Positions 34,553 through 42,812 of a stretch of DNA of 64,000 bases are shown one piece after another. The stretch's first letter is position 1; each line of letters starts with the position of its first letter. The translations under genes and the position numbers were made by a program. The DNA comes from Ilumatobacteraceae bacterium (GTDB lineage: Bacteria > Actinomycetota > Acidimicrobiia > Acidimicrobiales > Ilumatobacteraceae), in the NCBI GenBank assembly GCA_025358075.1, contig JANYKU010000182.1, forward strand, positions 1 to 64,000, in the 5' to 3' direction. The notes under the pieces were generated by a model that was not told where the DNA came from, did not search any database, and saw nothing but the letters and a program-made list of their open reading frames with translations.

Positions 34553-35088
34553 CCAGGGTGCTGCTTGACCCGACCAACGAACGAAGCGTTCTGCAACGGT
34601 CGCGAGTCGAGCGCCCAGCGTCGTTGCACGGCAAGACCATCGGACTGCTCGACATCTCCAAGCCTCGCGGTGACGTGTTCTTGAACCGGATCGAACAACG
34701 CCTCACCGGGCTCGGCGCCACGGTGCTGCGGTTCAAGAAGCCGACCTTCACCAAGCCTGCGCCGGTCGACCTTCGACACGAGATCGCCACTCGATGCGAG
34801 ATGGTGATCGAGGCGCTCGCCGATTGAGGGAGTTGTACGTCGTGCAGTGTGCACGACATCGTTGATCTCGAGACACGTGGCGTGCCAGGTGTGTTCGTTG
34901 CCTCGGCGCAATTCGTCGAGGCCGCGGTCGCCCAATCGCAGGCCCTCGGATTCCCTACCGTTGCCCGCGTGTTCACCCCACATCCGATTCAAGACCGCAC
35001 CGACGACGAGATGATCGCCTACGCGGACGCGGCGATCGACGAGATCGTCGCCGCCATCACGGCAGCTGCAGTGCACGACCCCGTCTGA
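34549..35088 (+). CDS. UGSC-motif selenoprotein (in-frame TGA decoded as Sec)
   Basis: 179 residues if TGA at 34825-34827 is read as selenocysteine (Sec93). Both halves are in one frame and the sequence across it is ALAD-U-GSCTSCSVHDIVDLE, which fits the UGSC/CGSC family where Cys homologues have Cys in place of U. Sec93 and Cys96 make a UxxC redox pair; a second CxxC follows (Cys96, Cys99). N-terminal half: HGKTIGLLDISKPRGDVFLNR; C-terminal half: RGVPGVFVASAQFVEAA and PHPIQD. A SECIS-like hairpin begins 11 bases after TGA. Gene callers would split this into two ORFs. Overlaps the thioredoxin fusion (ATGA) and, at the 3' end, convergent mutY. Selenocysteine machinery is outside the window. 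Confidence 0.85.
34839..34857 (+). promoter_or_regulatory. Bacterial SECIS-like hairpin
   Basis: GTCGTGCA (34839-34846), loop GTG, TGCACGAC (34850-34857): a perfect 8-bp stem 11 bases downstream of the TGA with G as first loop base, matching the placement of bacterial SECIS elements recognised by SelB. It is inside the coding sequence. Confidence 0.75.
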
Positions 35089-35896
35089 CGACGAGGCCAT
35101 CCCGTTCGAGATTGTCGGCGAGACGCTCGGCACGTGCCGCGTCGCATTCCATCACCCCTGTCAACCTCTCGTACCGCACGGGTCCGTCGGCCAGCGCCTT
35201 CAACAGCTTGCCGCGTGCCTGGCGATCGCTGCCGTCGAAGCGCGGTTGACGCGTGCTGACACCGGCGGATCCCACTGCCGGATCGGCGCCGCTGCCTCGC
35301 CAGGCGCAGCGCACCGCCAGGGGACAACACTCGCAGCTCGGCGACGTCGGCCGGCACAGAACCGCGCCGAGATCCATGAGGCACTGGTTCCATGCCCATG
35401 ACTGTCCGACAGGCAGCGCCGAATCGGCGGCAGCCTGGGCCTGCTTAGACGTGAGTCGGTGACCGGCGACGCGGGCCAGAACACGCCCGATGTTGGTCTC
35501 GACGACCGCGGCGTCGGTCTCGAAGGCGAACGCCAAGATCGCCCTCGCGGTGTACGGGCCGATCCCTGGCAGGGCGAGCAGACCTTCGAGGTTCGACGGG
35601 AACCGACCGAGGGCGGTGATCTCTGTTGCCGCGGCGTGCAGGTTCCTGGCCCGCCGCGGGTATCCGAGCCCCAGCCACAGCCGCAACACGTCACCCAACG
35701 ACGCCGCAGCGCAATCCCTCGGTGTCGGGAAGGAGGTCATGAACTGCTGCCACTTCGGGATCACCCGCAGGGCCTGCGTCTGTTGCAGCATCACTTCGCT
35801 GACCAGGATCGCCCATGGATCACGGGTCTGGCGCCACGGCAGGTCGCGTAGCCGAGGCAATCCCCACCGCAAGACGGAATCGGAGGTGTCAATCAC
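35057..35896 (-). CDS. mutY: A/G-specific adenine glycosylase
   Basis: 279 residues from GTG 35896, overlapping the MaoC-like stop. SEVMLQQTQ holds catalytic Glu34; the HhH motif is LLALPGIGPYTARAI; the [4Fe-4S] ligands are CRPTSPSCECCPLAVRC. The second catalytic residue, Asp in the usual LDGN/VDTN, is Glu133 here (VVETNIGRVL). The C-terminal NUDIX-like 8-oxoG recognition domain is absent. It removes adenine opposite 8-oxoG in the GO repair system; the substitution may lower activity. 3' end overlaps the selenoprotein gene by 32 bp. Confidence 0.88.
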   Translation of the reverse strand: MIDTSDSVLRWGLPRLRDLPWRQTRDPWAILVSEVMLQQTQALRVIPKWQQFMTSFPTPRDCAAASLGDVLRLWLGLGYPRRARNLHAAATEITALGRFPSNLEGLLALPGIGPYTARAILAFAFETDAAVVETNIGRVLARVAGHRLTSKQAQAAADSALPVGQSWAWNQCLMDLGAVLCRPTSPSCECCPLAVRCAWRGSGADPAVGSAGVSTRQPRFDGSDRQARGKLLKALADGPVRYERLTGVMECDAARAERLADNLERDGLVVRRGRALQLP

Positions 35897-36404
35897 TCCA
35901 GACGTCGACACCGTCGTACGGCCGAAGACGCACCGGGGCTGCATCGCGTTTCCACACCAACACCCTTCGGCGGAAGTAGCACACCTCTTGCCCGTGCTGG
36001 TTGAAGCCCTTGCTCTCGACGATGACGACTCCCCGATCGGGTTTCGACGTCGACGGCTTCACATCGAGCACACGGGTTTCGGCATGGATCGTGTCGCCGT
36101 GGAACGTGGGGAACCTGTGCTGCAACGTCTCGACCTCGAGGTTGGCGATCGCCGAGCCACTGACGTCGGGCACGCTCATACCGAGCACCAGCGAGTACAC
36201 CAGGTTGCCGACGACCACATTTCGGCCCTGCACGCTTTGAGCCGCGAACCAATCGTTGGTGTGCAGCGGGTGATGGTTCATCGTGATCATGCAGAAGAGG
36301 TGGTCGTCGTATTCGGTGATCGTCTTGCCCGGCCAGTGCTTGTACACGTCACCCACCGCGAAGTCTTCAAGACAGCGACCGAACGGGCGCTCGTGCGAGG
36401 TCAT
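35889..36404 (-). CDS. MaoC-like hot-dog dehydratase
   Basis: 171 residues from ATG 36404 (MTSHERPFGRCLEDF). EDFAVGDVYKHWPGKTIT, the hydratase-like segment FCMITMNHHPLHTNDWFAAQ and RVLDVKPSTSKPDRG are features of MaoC-domain proteins acting on enoyl- or mesaconyl/methylmalyl-type CoA thioesters. With Mcd- and malyl-CoA-lyase-like enzymes in this window it could be a mesaconyl-CoA hydratase-type enzyme, but it is distant from them. Overlaps mutY by 8 bp. Confidence 0.82.
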   Translation of the reverse strand: MTSHERPFGRCLEDFAVGDVYKHWPGKTITEYDDHLFCMITMNHHPLHTNDWFAAQSVQGRNVVVGNLVYSLVLGMSVPDVSGSAIANLEVETLQHRFPTFHGDTIHAETRVLDVKPSTSKPDRGVVIVESKGFNQHGQEVCYFRRRVLVWKRDAAPVRLRPYDGVDVWSD

Positions 36405-36417
36405 GGACCGACAGTAG

Positions 36418-37668
36418 CTAGCCGGCCGCGTGGTCGTCGTCGTCGACGGCCGGCAACGGCGCTGTCGAGTCTTGTGGCTCGGTCGAGTCTTGTGGCTCAC
36501 CCTTGCGGCGTGAGGCGAAGCGAACCGAGAAGTCGAACGCCCGCTCGCTGGAGGCGCTGGCGGCAATGACTCGCAACGGGCGGAGACGCTCCCGCCGCTT
36601 GATGCTCCATGGCCCGACTCGCAACGAGCCGTACAGCACGCCGCCGAGGAGGATCGGAAAGAAGAACTGGGCAAGGCGATACGTGGCGACACCGAGCAGG
36701 GCAGTGGCCCTCGTCAACCCGAACCCGACGAGCGCCAGTGGCAGACCGCCGTCGATGATGCCGAGGCCACCTGGCGTGATCGGGATCACGGCGAGGACGT
36801 TGACGAGACCGAAGGCAACGATCAGTGCGTCGACATCGGTCGATGCACCGAAGGCGCGCAGGAACACCCAGAGGGCGGCGGCATCGAGCAGCCAGTTAGC
36901 CGCTGCCCAGCCGAGCACCCGCCCGAGCAGTCGGCGGTCGCCGGCGAGGTCCTCGAGACGACCACCGATGTGTCGCACTCCTGCAGCGGTGCGATCCTCA
37001 CTGAGGTGCAGCCGGCGGGCCACCCATCGCAGGATCCGCTCGGCGCGGCCCTGGCCTTCCATCAGTCCGAAGACGATGCCACTGGCGAGCAGCATCAACA
37101 CGATTCCGGCAACGGCTGCCGTGGCGTAGCCAGGGTTGACGCCGCGGATGGGAATCGAGACCATCAACGCGATCCAGAACAGCAGGTTGAGCACCACGGC
37201 AGAACCGAGCCCAGCGGTGGCGAGCGCAAACCCGGCATCGCGGCCGTCGACACCCGACAGCGTCATCAAGCGATAGCCCATGGCCGACCCGGCGGCGCTG
37301 CCTCCCGGCACGATGCTGGACAGCGCTTTGGTGCTCATCTGGATACGAAACAGCCGCGCCCGGGAGATCTTGTTCGCCGCATCGCCGAGCGCCGCCCGGG
37401 TGAGCAGGGTGTAGGCAACCAAGGCCGCCATCTCCAGCGACAATCCCAGGCCGAGGAGCGCCGGATTGACGTTGCGCAACTGCCGAGTGGCATTGCGCAC
37501 ACCCGGGAGGATCGTGAACATCCCGAGGTAGACGATCAGGACGAACGCCAGCAACTTGAGGGTGAATCGGAACGGCCGGAACCGATGAGGACGCGGTGGA
37601 CCACCCGTGTCATCCGACGACACGCGGGGCAATTCACCCGTTGCTGGGTCATCCGATTCGATGGCCAT
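36418..37668 (-). CDS. Flippase-like membrane protein (LPG synthase TM / UPF0104)
   Basis: 416 residues with about eight membrane helices. The family motif PGGSAAGSAMGYRLM and NVLAVIPITPGGLGIIDGG are diagnostic of the lysylphosphatidylglycerol synthetase membrane region family. The C-terminus is a soluble tail with a tandem repeat (EPQDST twice) and acidic end. Possible lipid translocation or transfer role. Divergent from the lipoprotein gene. Confidence 0.86.
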   Translation of the reverse strand: MAIESDDPATGELPRVSSDDTGGPPRPHRFRPFRFTLKLLAFVLIVYLGMFTILPGVRNATRQLRNVNPALLGLGLSLEMAALVAYTLLTRAALGDAANKISRARLFRIQMSTKALSSIVPGGSAAGSAMGYRLMTLSGVDGRDAGFALATAGLGSAVVLNLLFWIALMVSIPIRGVNPGYATAAVAGIVLMLLASGIVFGLMEGQGRAERILRWVARRLHLSEDRTAAGVRHIGGRLEDLAGDRRLLGRVLGWAAANWLLDAAALWVFLRAFGASTDVDALIVAFGLVNVLAVIPITPGGLGIIDGGLPLALVGFGLTRATALLGVATYRLAQFFFPILLGGVLYGSLRVGPWSIKRRERLRPLRVIAASASSERAFDFSVRFASRRKGEPQDSTEPQDSTAPLPAVDDDDHAAG

Positions 37669-37780
37669 CCAGAGTTCTTAGCCCAAATCGATGCTCACCG
37701 CAGGGGATGAGCCGCATGACACTCCCGTATCTGAAGAACGGCTCCAGGTATCGTCCTAGGGAACCAAGGAGAACAGCGGC

Positions 37781-38455
37781 ATGAAAAAGATCGTCTTGAT
37801 AGGTGCCTTCGCATTGCTGGCAGCTTGCGGCAGTTCGAGCGGAGTCTCGATCAGCAAGAGCACGACGCCGGCGGGCGGCACCGCCTCGGCAGCCGGCAGC
37901 GACACGACCGCCGCGCCGGGCGACACGATCTCGGTCAAGAACTTCGGCGAGATGCCGCCGCAGTGCATCAAGCTGTTGTCGACGTTCCTCAAGCAGATCG
38001 AGCCCATCGTCTCCAAGGTCGACTGGACCAAGGCGACACTGGCCGACTTCGAGGCACTCGGCACGCAGTTCACCGACGAGTCGAAGACATTCGATACGCA
38101 GAGCTCTGCGGCCGGATGCGACAAGTACAACGTCACCGGCTCCGACGCCGAGCAACTCAAACAAGTCATCGCACTCGCTGTCAAAGACGCGCCGGGAACC
38201 GTCAAGTTCCTCACGTACATGGGCGCGCTCTCGGCCAGTACCACGGGCGCTGGTGCATCGGTCCCGTCCGATTGCGCAGGAACGATCGCAGCGATCGAGC
38301 CGTTCCTCGGCAAGGGAAAGACGATGAAGGACCTCACGATGGCCGACATCACCAAGCTCGGTTCGCTGATGACAGCGGTCGGCACAAATTGCACCTCCGC
38401 CGAGGCTCAGGCGTTCTACGCCCGCGACGACGTGAAGGCGTTCATCAGCGGTTAA
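37781..38455 (+). CDS. Lipoprotein of unknown function
   Basis: 224 residues. Signal MKKIVLIGAFALLAAC with lipobox LAAC (Cys16), then a Ser/Thr/Gly/Ala linker (17-50), then a helical domain with two cysteine pairs (PPQCIK...AAGCDK and PSDCAG...GTNCTS). AAGGAG precedes the ATG. Membrane-anchored, extracytoplasmic; no named domain. A hairpin follows the stop. Confidence 0.8.
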   Translation: MKKIVLIGAFALLAACGSSSGVSISKSTTPAGGTASAAGSDTTAAPGDTISVKNFGEMPPQCIKLLSTFLKQIEPIVSKVDWTKATLADFEALGTQFTDESKTFDTQSSAAGCDKYNVTGSDAEQLKQVIALAVKDAPGTVKFLTYMGALSASTTGAGASVPSDCAGTIAAIEPFLGKGKTMKDLTMADITKLGSLMTAVGTNCTSAEAQAFYARDDVKAFISG

Positions 38456-38461
38456 GTCGAT

Positions 38462-38520
38462 CGGGCGTCACAATCAACGCGGGCGCCGAAACGGGCGTTG
38501 ACGGCCCGAATCGACGCCCG
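38462..38520 (+). terminator. Nested hairpin after lipoprotein gene
   Basis: Outer arms CGGGCGTC (38462-38469) and GACGCCCG (38513-38520) enclose inner arms TCAACGC (38474-38480) and GCGTTGA (38495-38501). Shares GGGCGC, GAATCG and CGCCC blocks with the 45-bp repeats at 11577 and 53234 and may be a distant third copy. Confidence 0.55.
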
Positions 38521-38547
38521 CGATGACCTTGCGACGACGGGCGTGGC

Positions 38548-39516
38548 TCACAGCGACGCGACGCTGTTGACGATCGTGCGCAGTCGGCTGGTCAGCTCCT
38601 CGCGGGTGTCGACCGGAGACTTGCCGAGGTGCACCAACACCAACTCACGATCCGGTACCACGACGCAGTACTGCCCTTCGTAGCCATGACACGCCAGGCT
38701 GCCCGGCTGGTCTCGCCACATCCACCAATGACTGCCGTAGTCGAACCCGTCGTCGTCGTTTGCAACAAACGTTCGGGCGTGATCGCGCCAACCCTGGGGT
38801 AGCACGCGTCGGCCGTCGACAACCCCGTCGTTCCGGTACATCTCGCCGAACCTGGCGAAATCACCCGCCGTCGCGTACACGTACGACGATCCGACGAAGG
38901 TGCCCGCGGTGTCGAACTTGGGGATCGCACTCGTCATGCCGGCCGGGCCGAACAACCGCTCCGCGAGGAAGGCCTCCATGCCCTCACGGCCCCCACCGAC
39001 GACATCTCCGACGATCCGACAGATGATGTTCGACGTCCCACTCGAGTAGTTCCATGTCGCACCCGGAGGTGCCGCCACCGGCAGTGCCGCGGCATACGCA
39101 GCCATGTCGTGCTGGCCAAGGCCGTAGAGCATCTCGATGCAGGTGCTGACTTGGTCGTCGACGTAGTCCTCGACCCACTCCAACCCGGAGCGCATGTCGA
39201 GCAGATGCTGCAGTGTGATCGACTCCTTCGATGTGCCTCGCCAACTGGGCACGGCTGCCGGTCGATCGAGCTCGAGCACGCCGTCGCCGACAAGCAGTCC
39301 GACTGCGGCGTGCGTGATGCTCTTGGCCATGCTCCACGAGATCAGCGTGGTGCCGGCATCGACCGGATCACCCGGGCCGAAGATGGTGTCGGGTTGAGTG
39401 CCGTACCGCTCGAAGACCACTTCGCCGCGATGCATGAGCAGCAGGGCGAGACTCAGGCCGTGCGGGGCGTCGGGCGCGAACAGTTCGTCGGCGACTCTCG
39501 CGATCGTGTCCTTCAC
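38548..39516 (-). CDS. Serine hydrolase, beta-lactamase class C-like
   Basis: 322 residues, starting GTG 39516. SxxK motif SMAKS (nucleophile Ser), YxS-type WNYSSGTSN and the third motif near CHGYEGQ are in order. It resembles penicillin-binding-type esterases and 6-aminohexanoate dimer hydrolases. No signal peptide visible, so a cytosolic esterase or amidase is likelier than a cell-wall enzyme. Confidence 0.87.
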   Translation of the reverse strand: MKDTIARVADELFAPDAPHGLSLALLLMHRGEVVFERYGTQPDTIFGPGDPVDAGTTLISWSMAKSITHAAVGLLVGDGVLELDRPAAVPSWRGTSKESITLQHLLDMRSGLEWVEDYVDDQVSTCIEMLYGLGQHDMAAYAAALPVAAPPGATWNYSSGTSNIICRIVGDVVGGGREGMEAFLAERLFGPAGMTSAIPKFDTAGTFVGSSYVYATAGDFARFGEMYRNDGVVDGRRVLPQGWRDHARTFVANDDDGFDYGSHWWMWRDQPGSLACHGYEGQYCVVVPDRELVLVHLGKSPVDTREELTSRLRTIVNSVASL

Positions 39517-39588
39517 GAAGGTTCACCGTAGCGAGATTGGGCCGAATGGCTCATTTCTATTCAAAGGCCCTACCGGTACAACGACTGA

Positions 39589-41310
39589 ATGCAAAATCAT
39601 CGGGCACGTTGGGCTGCTATTGGCGCTGCGGTCGCCGTCAGCATCGGAGCAGGCGGACTGATCACTTTTGCCAGCGCCTCAGGTGGCGCGGCCTCGTCGT
39701 TCACGCCGATCACCCCCTGCCGATTGCTCGATACGCGCGGCGGCGGATTGGCCACCGGTGCCACGCCTCCGCGCGCAGCTGCGCTCGGCCAGGGCGAGGC
39801 GATCACCATCCCTGCCCGAGGAGATTTCGGCAAGTGCGTCGGGCTTTCCTCGACCGACACCGGTGCCGTGCTCAACGTCACCATCGTCAACCCGAGCGCC
39901 GGCAGCTTCCTGACCGTGTGGCCCGCCGACAAGGACAAGCCGTTGGCCAGCAGCCTCAACTGGGTCGCCGGTCAGGGCGCCACCCCGAACCAAGTCACGA
40001 CCGCCCTTGATCCGTCAGGGCAGTTCAACATCTTCAACAATGGCGGCACCGTTGACGTGATCATCGATGTCGTCGGCCTGTACGAGCCAGCGGGTTCAGG
40101 CGGCGGCGGTGGTGTCGGCCCGCAAGGCCCGCAAGGCTCGCAAGGCGCCCAGGGGTCGCTCGGACCGGTTGGCCCGATCGGTCCTCAGGGCCCCGCGGGA
40201 TTGATGACCGCGGCAATTCCGGCACCATCGCCCAGCGGTCAGTTCCCGTCGATGGTGCTCGACGCGACAGGCAACCCCGTCATCAGTCACTACGACGGCA
40301 CCCACCTCTGGCTGCTGCTGACCCACTGCAATGACCCCGCATGCGGAGGCGGTGGCGACGTGACCAACGTCGTCGACAACACGGGCGACGAAGGACAGTA
40401 CTCATCGCTTGCTCTCGATGCCAGCGGCAATCCGGTCATCAGCTACTACGACGCAACCTTTGGCAACTTGAGGCTCGCCCACTGCAACGACCCCAACTGT
40501 GCCGGAGGCGACGAAACGATCAACGCGGTCGCGACGACCACCAACAACGACGGTGAGTTCAGCTCGCTCGCCCTCGACAGCAACGGCATGCCGGTCATCA
40601 GCTACTACGACACCTTTGCAACGACTCTCAGGCTCGTTCACTGCAACAACGCCAACTGTTCCGGCGTCCAAACGATCCAAACCCCGGACCCTTCCCCCAA
40701 CGACATCGGGGAGTACACGTCGCTGGCACTCGACGGCAATGGTCTTCCGATCATCAGCTACTTCGACGCCACCAGCCACAGCATCGCGGTCGCCCACTGC
40801 GACCTCCCCGACTGCGGAGGCAACCTCGTCCAGATCAATCCCGTAGTTGTTTCCACGCCCTCGATCGTCGAGCAAGACTCCGACCTCGTGCTCGATGGCA
40901 ACGGCTTGCCGGTGATCAGCTTCTTGAACACGGCAGGCGTGGCAGTGGCACACTGTGCCGACTCCGACTGCACTACCGCCAACATCCGCCCGCTCGACAC
41001 GACACCCGGGGCGAAGAGCTTCACGTCGATTGCCCTCGACGGCGCCGGACTGCCGGCGGTCAGCTACTTCAGTGGGGTCGCTGGACCGTTGAAGCTCGCC
41101 AAGTGCACCGCCGCCGATTGCAGCACGAGCGTCGCTGCCGTCGTCGACAGCCAATCGACAAACGGCCAGTACACCTCGATGGCACTCGACCGCAACGGCA
41201 ACCCGGTCATCAGCAGCTACGACGCCGACGTGGCGGACGACAACCTCGTCATCACGCACTGCGTCGACCCATTCTGCAACCCGCACCTGATCCGGGTCAT
41301 CACGGGCTGA
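39589..41310 (+). CDS. Secreted repeat protein, predicted seven-bladed propeller with collagen-like linker
   Basis: 573 residues. Signal peptide at 1-30; then the domain CRLLDTRGGG to VDVIIDVVGLYEP (about 43-166), which is the same module as the C-terminal half of the CHRD proteins. A Gly-x-y collagen-like linker follows (GPQGPQGSQGAQGSLGPVGP, about 177-205). The rest holds seven repeats of about 45 residues, each with SLALDxxGNPVISYYD and LxLxHCxxxxC. Seven such units suggest a closed beta-propeller, each blade stapled by a Cys pair. Extracellular adhesion or enzyme-like role possible; none demonstrated. Confidence 0.85.
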   Translation: MQNHRARWAAIGAAVAVSIGAGGLITFASASGGAASSFTPITPCRLLDTRGGGLATGATPPRAAALGQGEAITIPARGDFGKCVGLSSTDTGAVLNVTIVNPSAGSFLTVWPADKDKPLASSLNWVAGQGATPNQVTTALDPSGQFNIFNNGGTVDVIIDVVGLYEPAGSGGGGGVGPQGPQGSQGAQGSLGPVGPIGPQGPAGLMTAAIPAPSPSGQFPSMVLDATGNPVISHYDGTHLWLLLTHCNDPACGGGGDVTNVVDNTGDEGQYSSLALDASGNPVISYYDATFGNLRLAHCNDPNCAGGDETINAVATTTNNDGEFSSLALDSNGMPVISYYDTFATTLRLVHCNNANCSGVQTIQTPDPSPNDIGEYTSLALDGNGLPIISYFDATSHSIAVAHCDLPDCGGNLVQINPVVVSTPSIVEQDSDLVLDGNGLPVISFLNTAGVAVAHCADSDCTTANIRPLDTTPGAKSFTSIALDGAGLPAVSYFSGVAGPLKLAKCTAADCSTSVAAVVDSQSTNGQYTSMALDRNGNPVISSYDADVADDNLVITHCVDPFCNPHLIRVITG

Positions 41311-41359
41311 GCCCCCACATATCGCCGGTCGGTGCCGTTCGGTCGGCAAGACTTGTGGC

Positions 41360-42142
41360 ATGGATGTTGCCGCTGCGCTCGGCACGTATCTGGACATCGC
41401 CGACTCGGTGGCACCTGGGATGGTGGAAGGGTTGTACGTCGTCGGGTCGTTCGCGCTCGATGATTGGCAGCCGGGGCGTAGTGACATCGACATCGTTGCC
41501 GTGCTGGCAGAGCCGACCACCGACGAAGACTTCGGTTCGCTGCGAACCGTGCACGCCCTGCTGGCCGAGCGCCAGCCGCAGCCGTACATCGACGGCCCGT
41601 ACGTGGCCTGGGCCGACCTGATCATCGCCCCGGCCACCGGACTGCATCGTCCATGGACGCTGGCCGGCGAGCTGCACCACGACGGCGAGTGCTTCGAGAT
41701 CAACCCGGTCACGTGGTACACCCTTGCCACATATGGCGTGACGGTGCGCGGACCTGCTGCCGACTCGCTGAACATCTGGCACGAGACCGAAGACCGCGTT
41801 CGCTTCGTGATCGACAACTTGACGAGCTACTGGTACCAGCTCGCCAAGTCGGTCACCGAAGCCTGCGACGATCCGACGAGTTTGTTCGACCTCGCCTCAT
41901 TCGAATGGTGTGCGCTCGGCGCACTGCGGTTGCACTACACCGCGTTCACCGGTGACGTCACCTCGAAGCGTGGCGCAGGCGAGTACGGGCTGGTGGTCAC
42001 CCCCGACTACATGCACGACACGCTTCGGGCCGCGCTCAACGCGCGGGCGACCGGCGAGGGAGAGGCGACCTCGGCGATGATGCTGCGCGCCGCCGACCTG
42101 ATCAGCTGGACGGTGAACGAGGTACGCCTGGCAGCGGCGTGA
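41360..42142 (+). CDS. AadA-like nucleotidyltransferase
   Basis: 260 residues. VVGSFALDDWQPGRSDIDIVAV carries the GS-x-DxD nucleotidyltransferase motif, and the C-terminal helical region (about 110-255) matches the DUF4111 domain of aminoglycoside adenylyltransferases. It may adenylylate an aminoglycoside-like compound, but chromosomal homologues often have other substrates. 3' end overlaps the convergent LOG gene by 41 bp. Confidence 0.83.
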   Translation: MDVAAALGTYLDIADSVAPGMVEGLYVVGSFALDDWQPGRSDIDIVAVLAEPTTDEDFGSLRTVHALLAERQPQPYIDGPYVAWADLIIAPATGLHRPWTLAGELHHDGECFEINPVTWYTLATYGVTVRGPAADSLNIWHETEDRVRFVIDNLTSYWYQLAKSVTEACDDPTSLFDLASFEWCALGALRLHYTAFTGDVTSKRGAGEYGLVVTPDYMHDTLRAALNARATGEGEATSAMMLRAADLISWTVNEVRLAAA

Positions 42143-42731
42143 CGTCGCGGTCGACCCACTTGTGACCGACATCGGGCACCGGCCCGGTGGCCAGCGCGAT
42201 CGCCTCGTCGACGGTGTGCGCACGTTGGGCGAGCATGCGATGTGAGTCGCGCACGAACCCGGCGGTCACGGAGTTGCACATCCACTCGAAGAGCGGCGCC
42301 CAATACCCGTCGACATCGAGGAACACGACAGCCTTGGAGATCAGGCCGAGCTGGTTCCAGGTGAGTGCCTCGGCGAACTCATCGACCGTGCCAAAGCCAC
42401 CCGGCAACACCACGAAGCCGTCGGCGAGGTCGGTCAGCCGTGCCTTGCGCTCGTGCATGGTCGGCACGACCTCGAGCCGCGTCAGCCGATCGTGAGCGAC
42501 CTCGGCGCGTACCAACTGCTCGGTGATGACGCCGATCACCTCGCCATCGGCAGCGAGGGCTGCATCGGCGACGAGGCCCATCAACCCCACGTGGCCACCG
42601 CCATAGACCAGTCCGATCCCCCGATGGCCGAGAGCAGACCCCAGTTGTTGTGCCGCCTCACCATACGAAGGCGACGTGCCCGCATTCGACCCGCAGTACA
42701 CGCAGATGCGTGTGGTTGGTTCTGAACGCAT
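42102..42731 (-). CDS. LOG family Rossmann protein (TIGR00730)
   Basis: 209 residues from ATG 42731 (GTG 42740 also in frame). ICVYCGSNAGTSP, GLVYGGGHVGLMG and the signature PGGFGTVDEFAE with the catalytic Arg/Glu define the LOG family, nucleotide 5'-monophosphate phosphoribohydrolases (cytokinin-activating type in plants, purine salvage in bacteria). Confidence 0.92.
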   Translation of the reverse strand: MRSEPTTRICVYCGSNAGTSPSYGEAAQQLGSALGHRGIGLVYGGGHVGLMGLVADAALAADGEVIGVITEQLVRAEVAHDRLTRLEVVPTMHERKARLTDLADGFVVLPGGFGTVDEFAEALTWNQLGLISKAVVFLDVDGYWAPLFEWMCNSVTAGFVRDSHRMLAQRAHTVDEAIALATGPVPDVGHKWVDRDVTPLPGVPRSPSS

Positions 42732-42812
42732 GCGCGCCACACTGCCACACTTCCCCGGACGTCGATACTGGCGTTTACGGAGTGTTCACCGACCGTCGGT
42801 AGCCTCGGAGCG

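Noticed and set aside
34828-34848. Explanation of the TGA as a pseudogene or frameshift
   Set aside because: Both sides stay in the same frame, family motifs are continuous across the TGA, and a SECIS-like hairpin is correctly placed.
40100-40200. Gly-rich direct repeats as a possible CRISPR-like array
   Set aside because: They are codon-level repeats for a collagen-like Gly-x-y linker, without uniform repeats or spacers.
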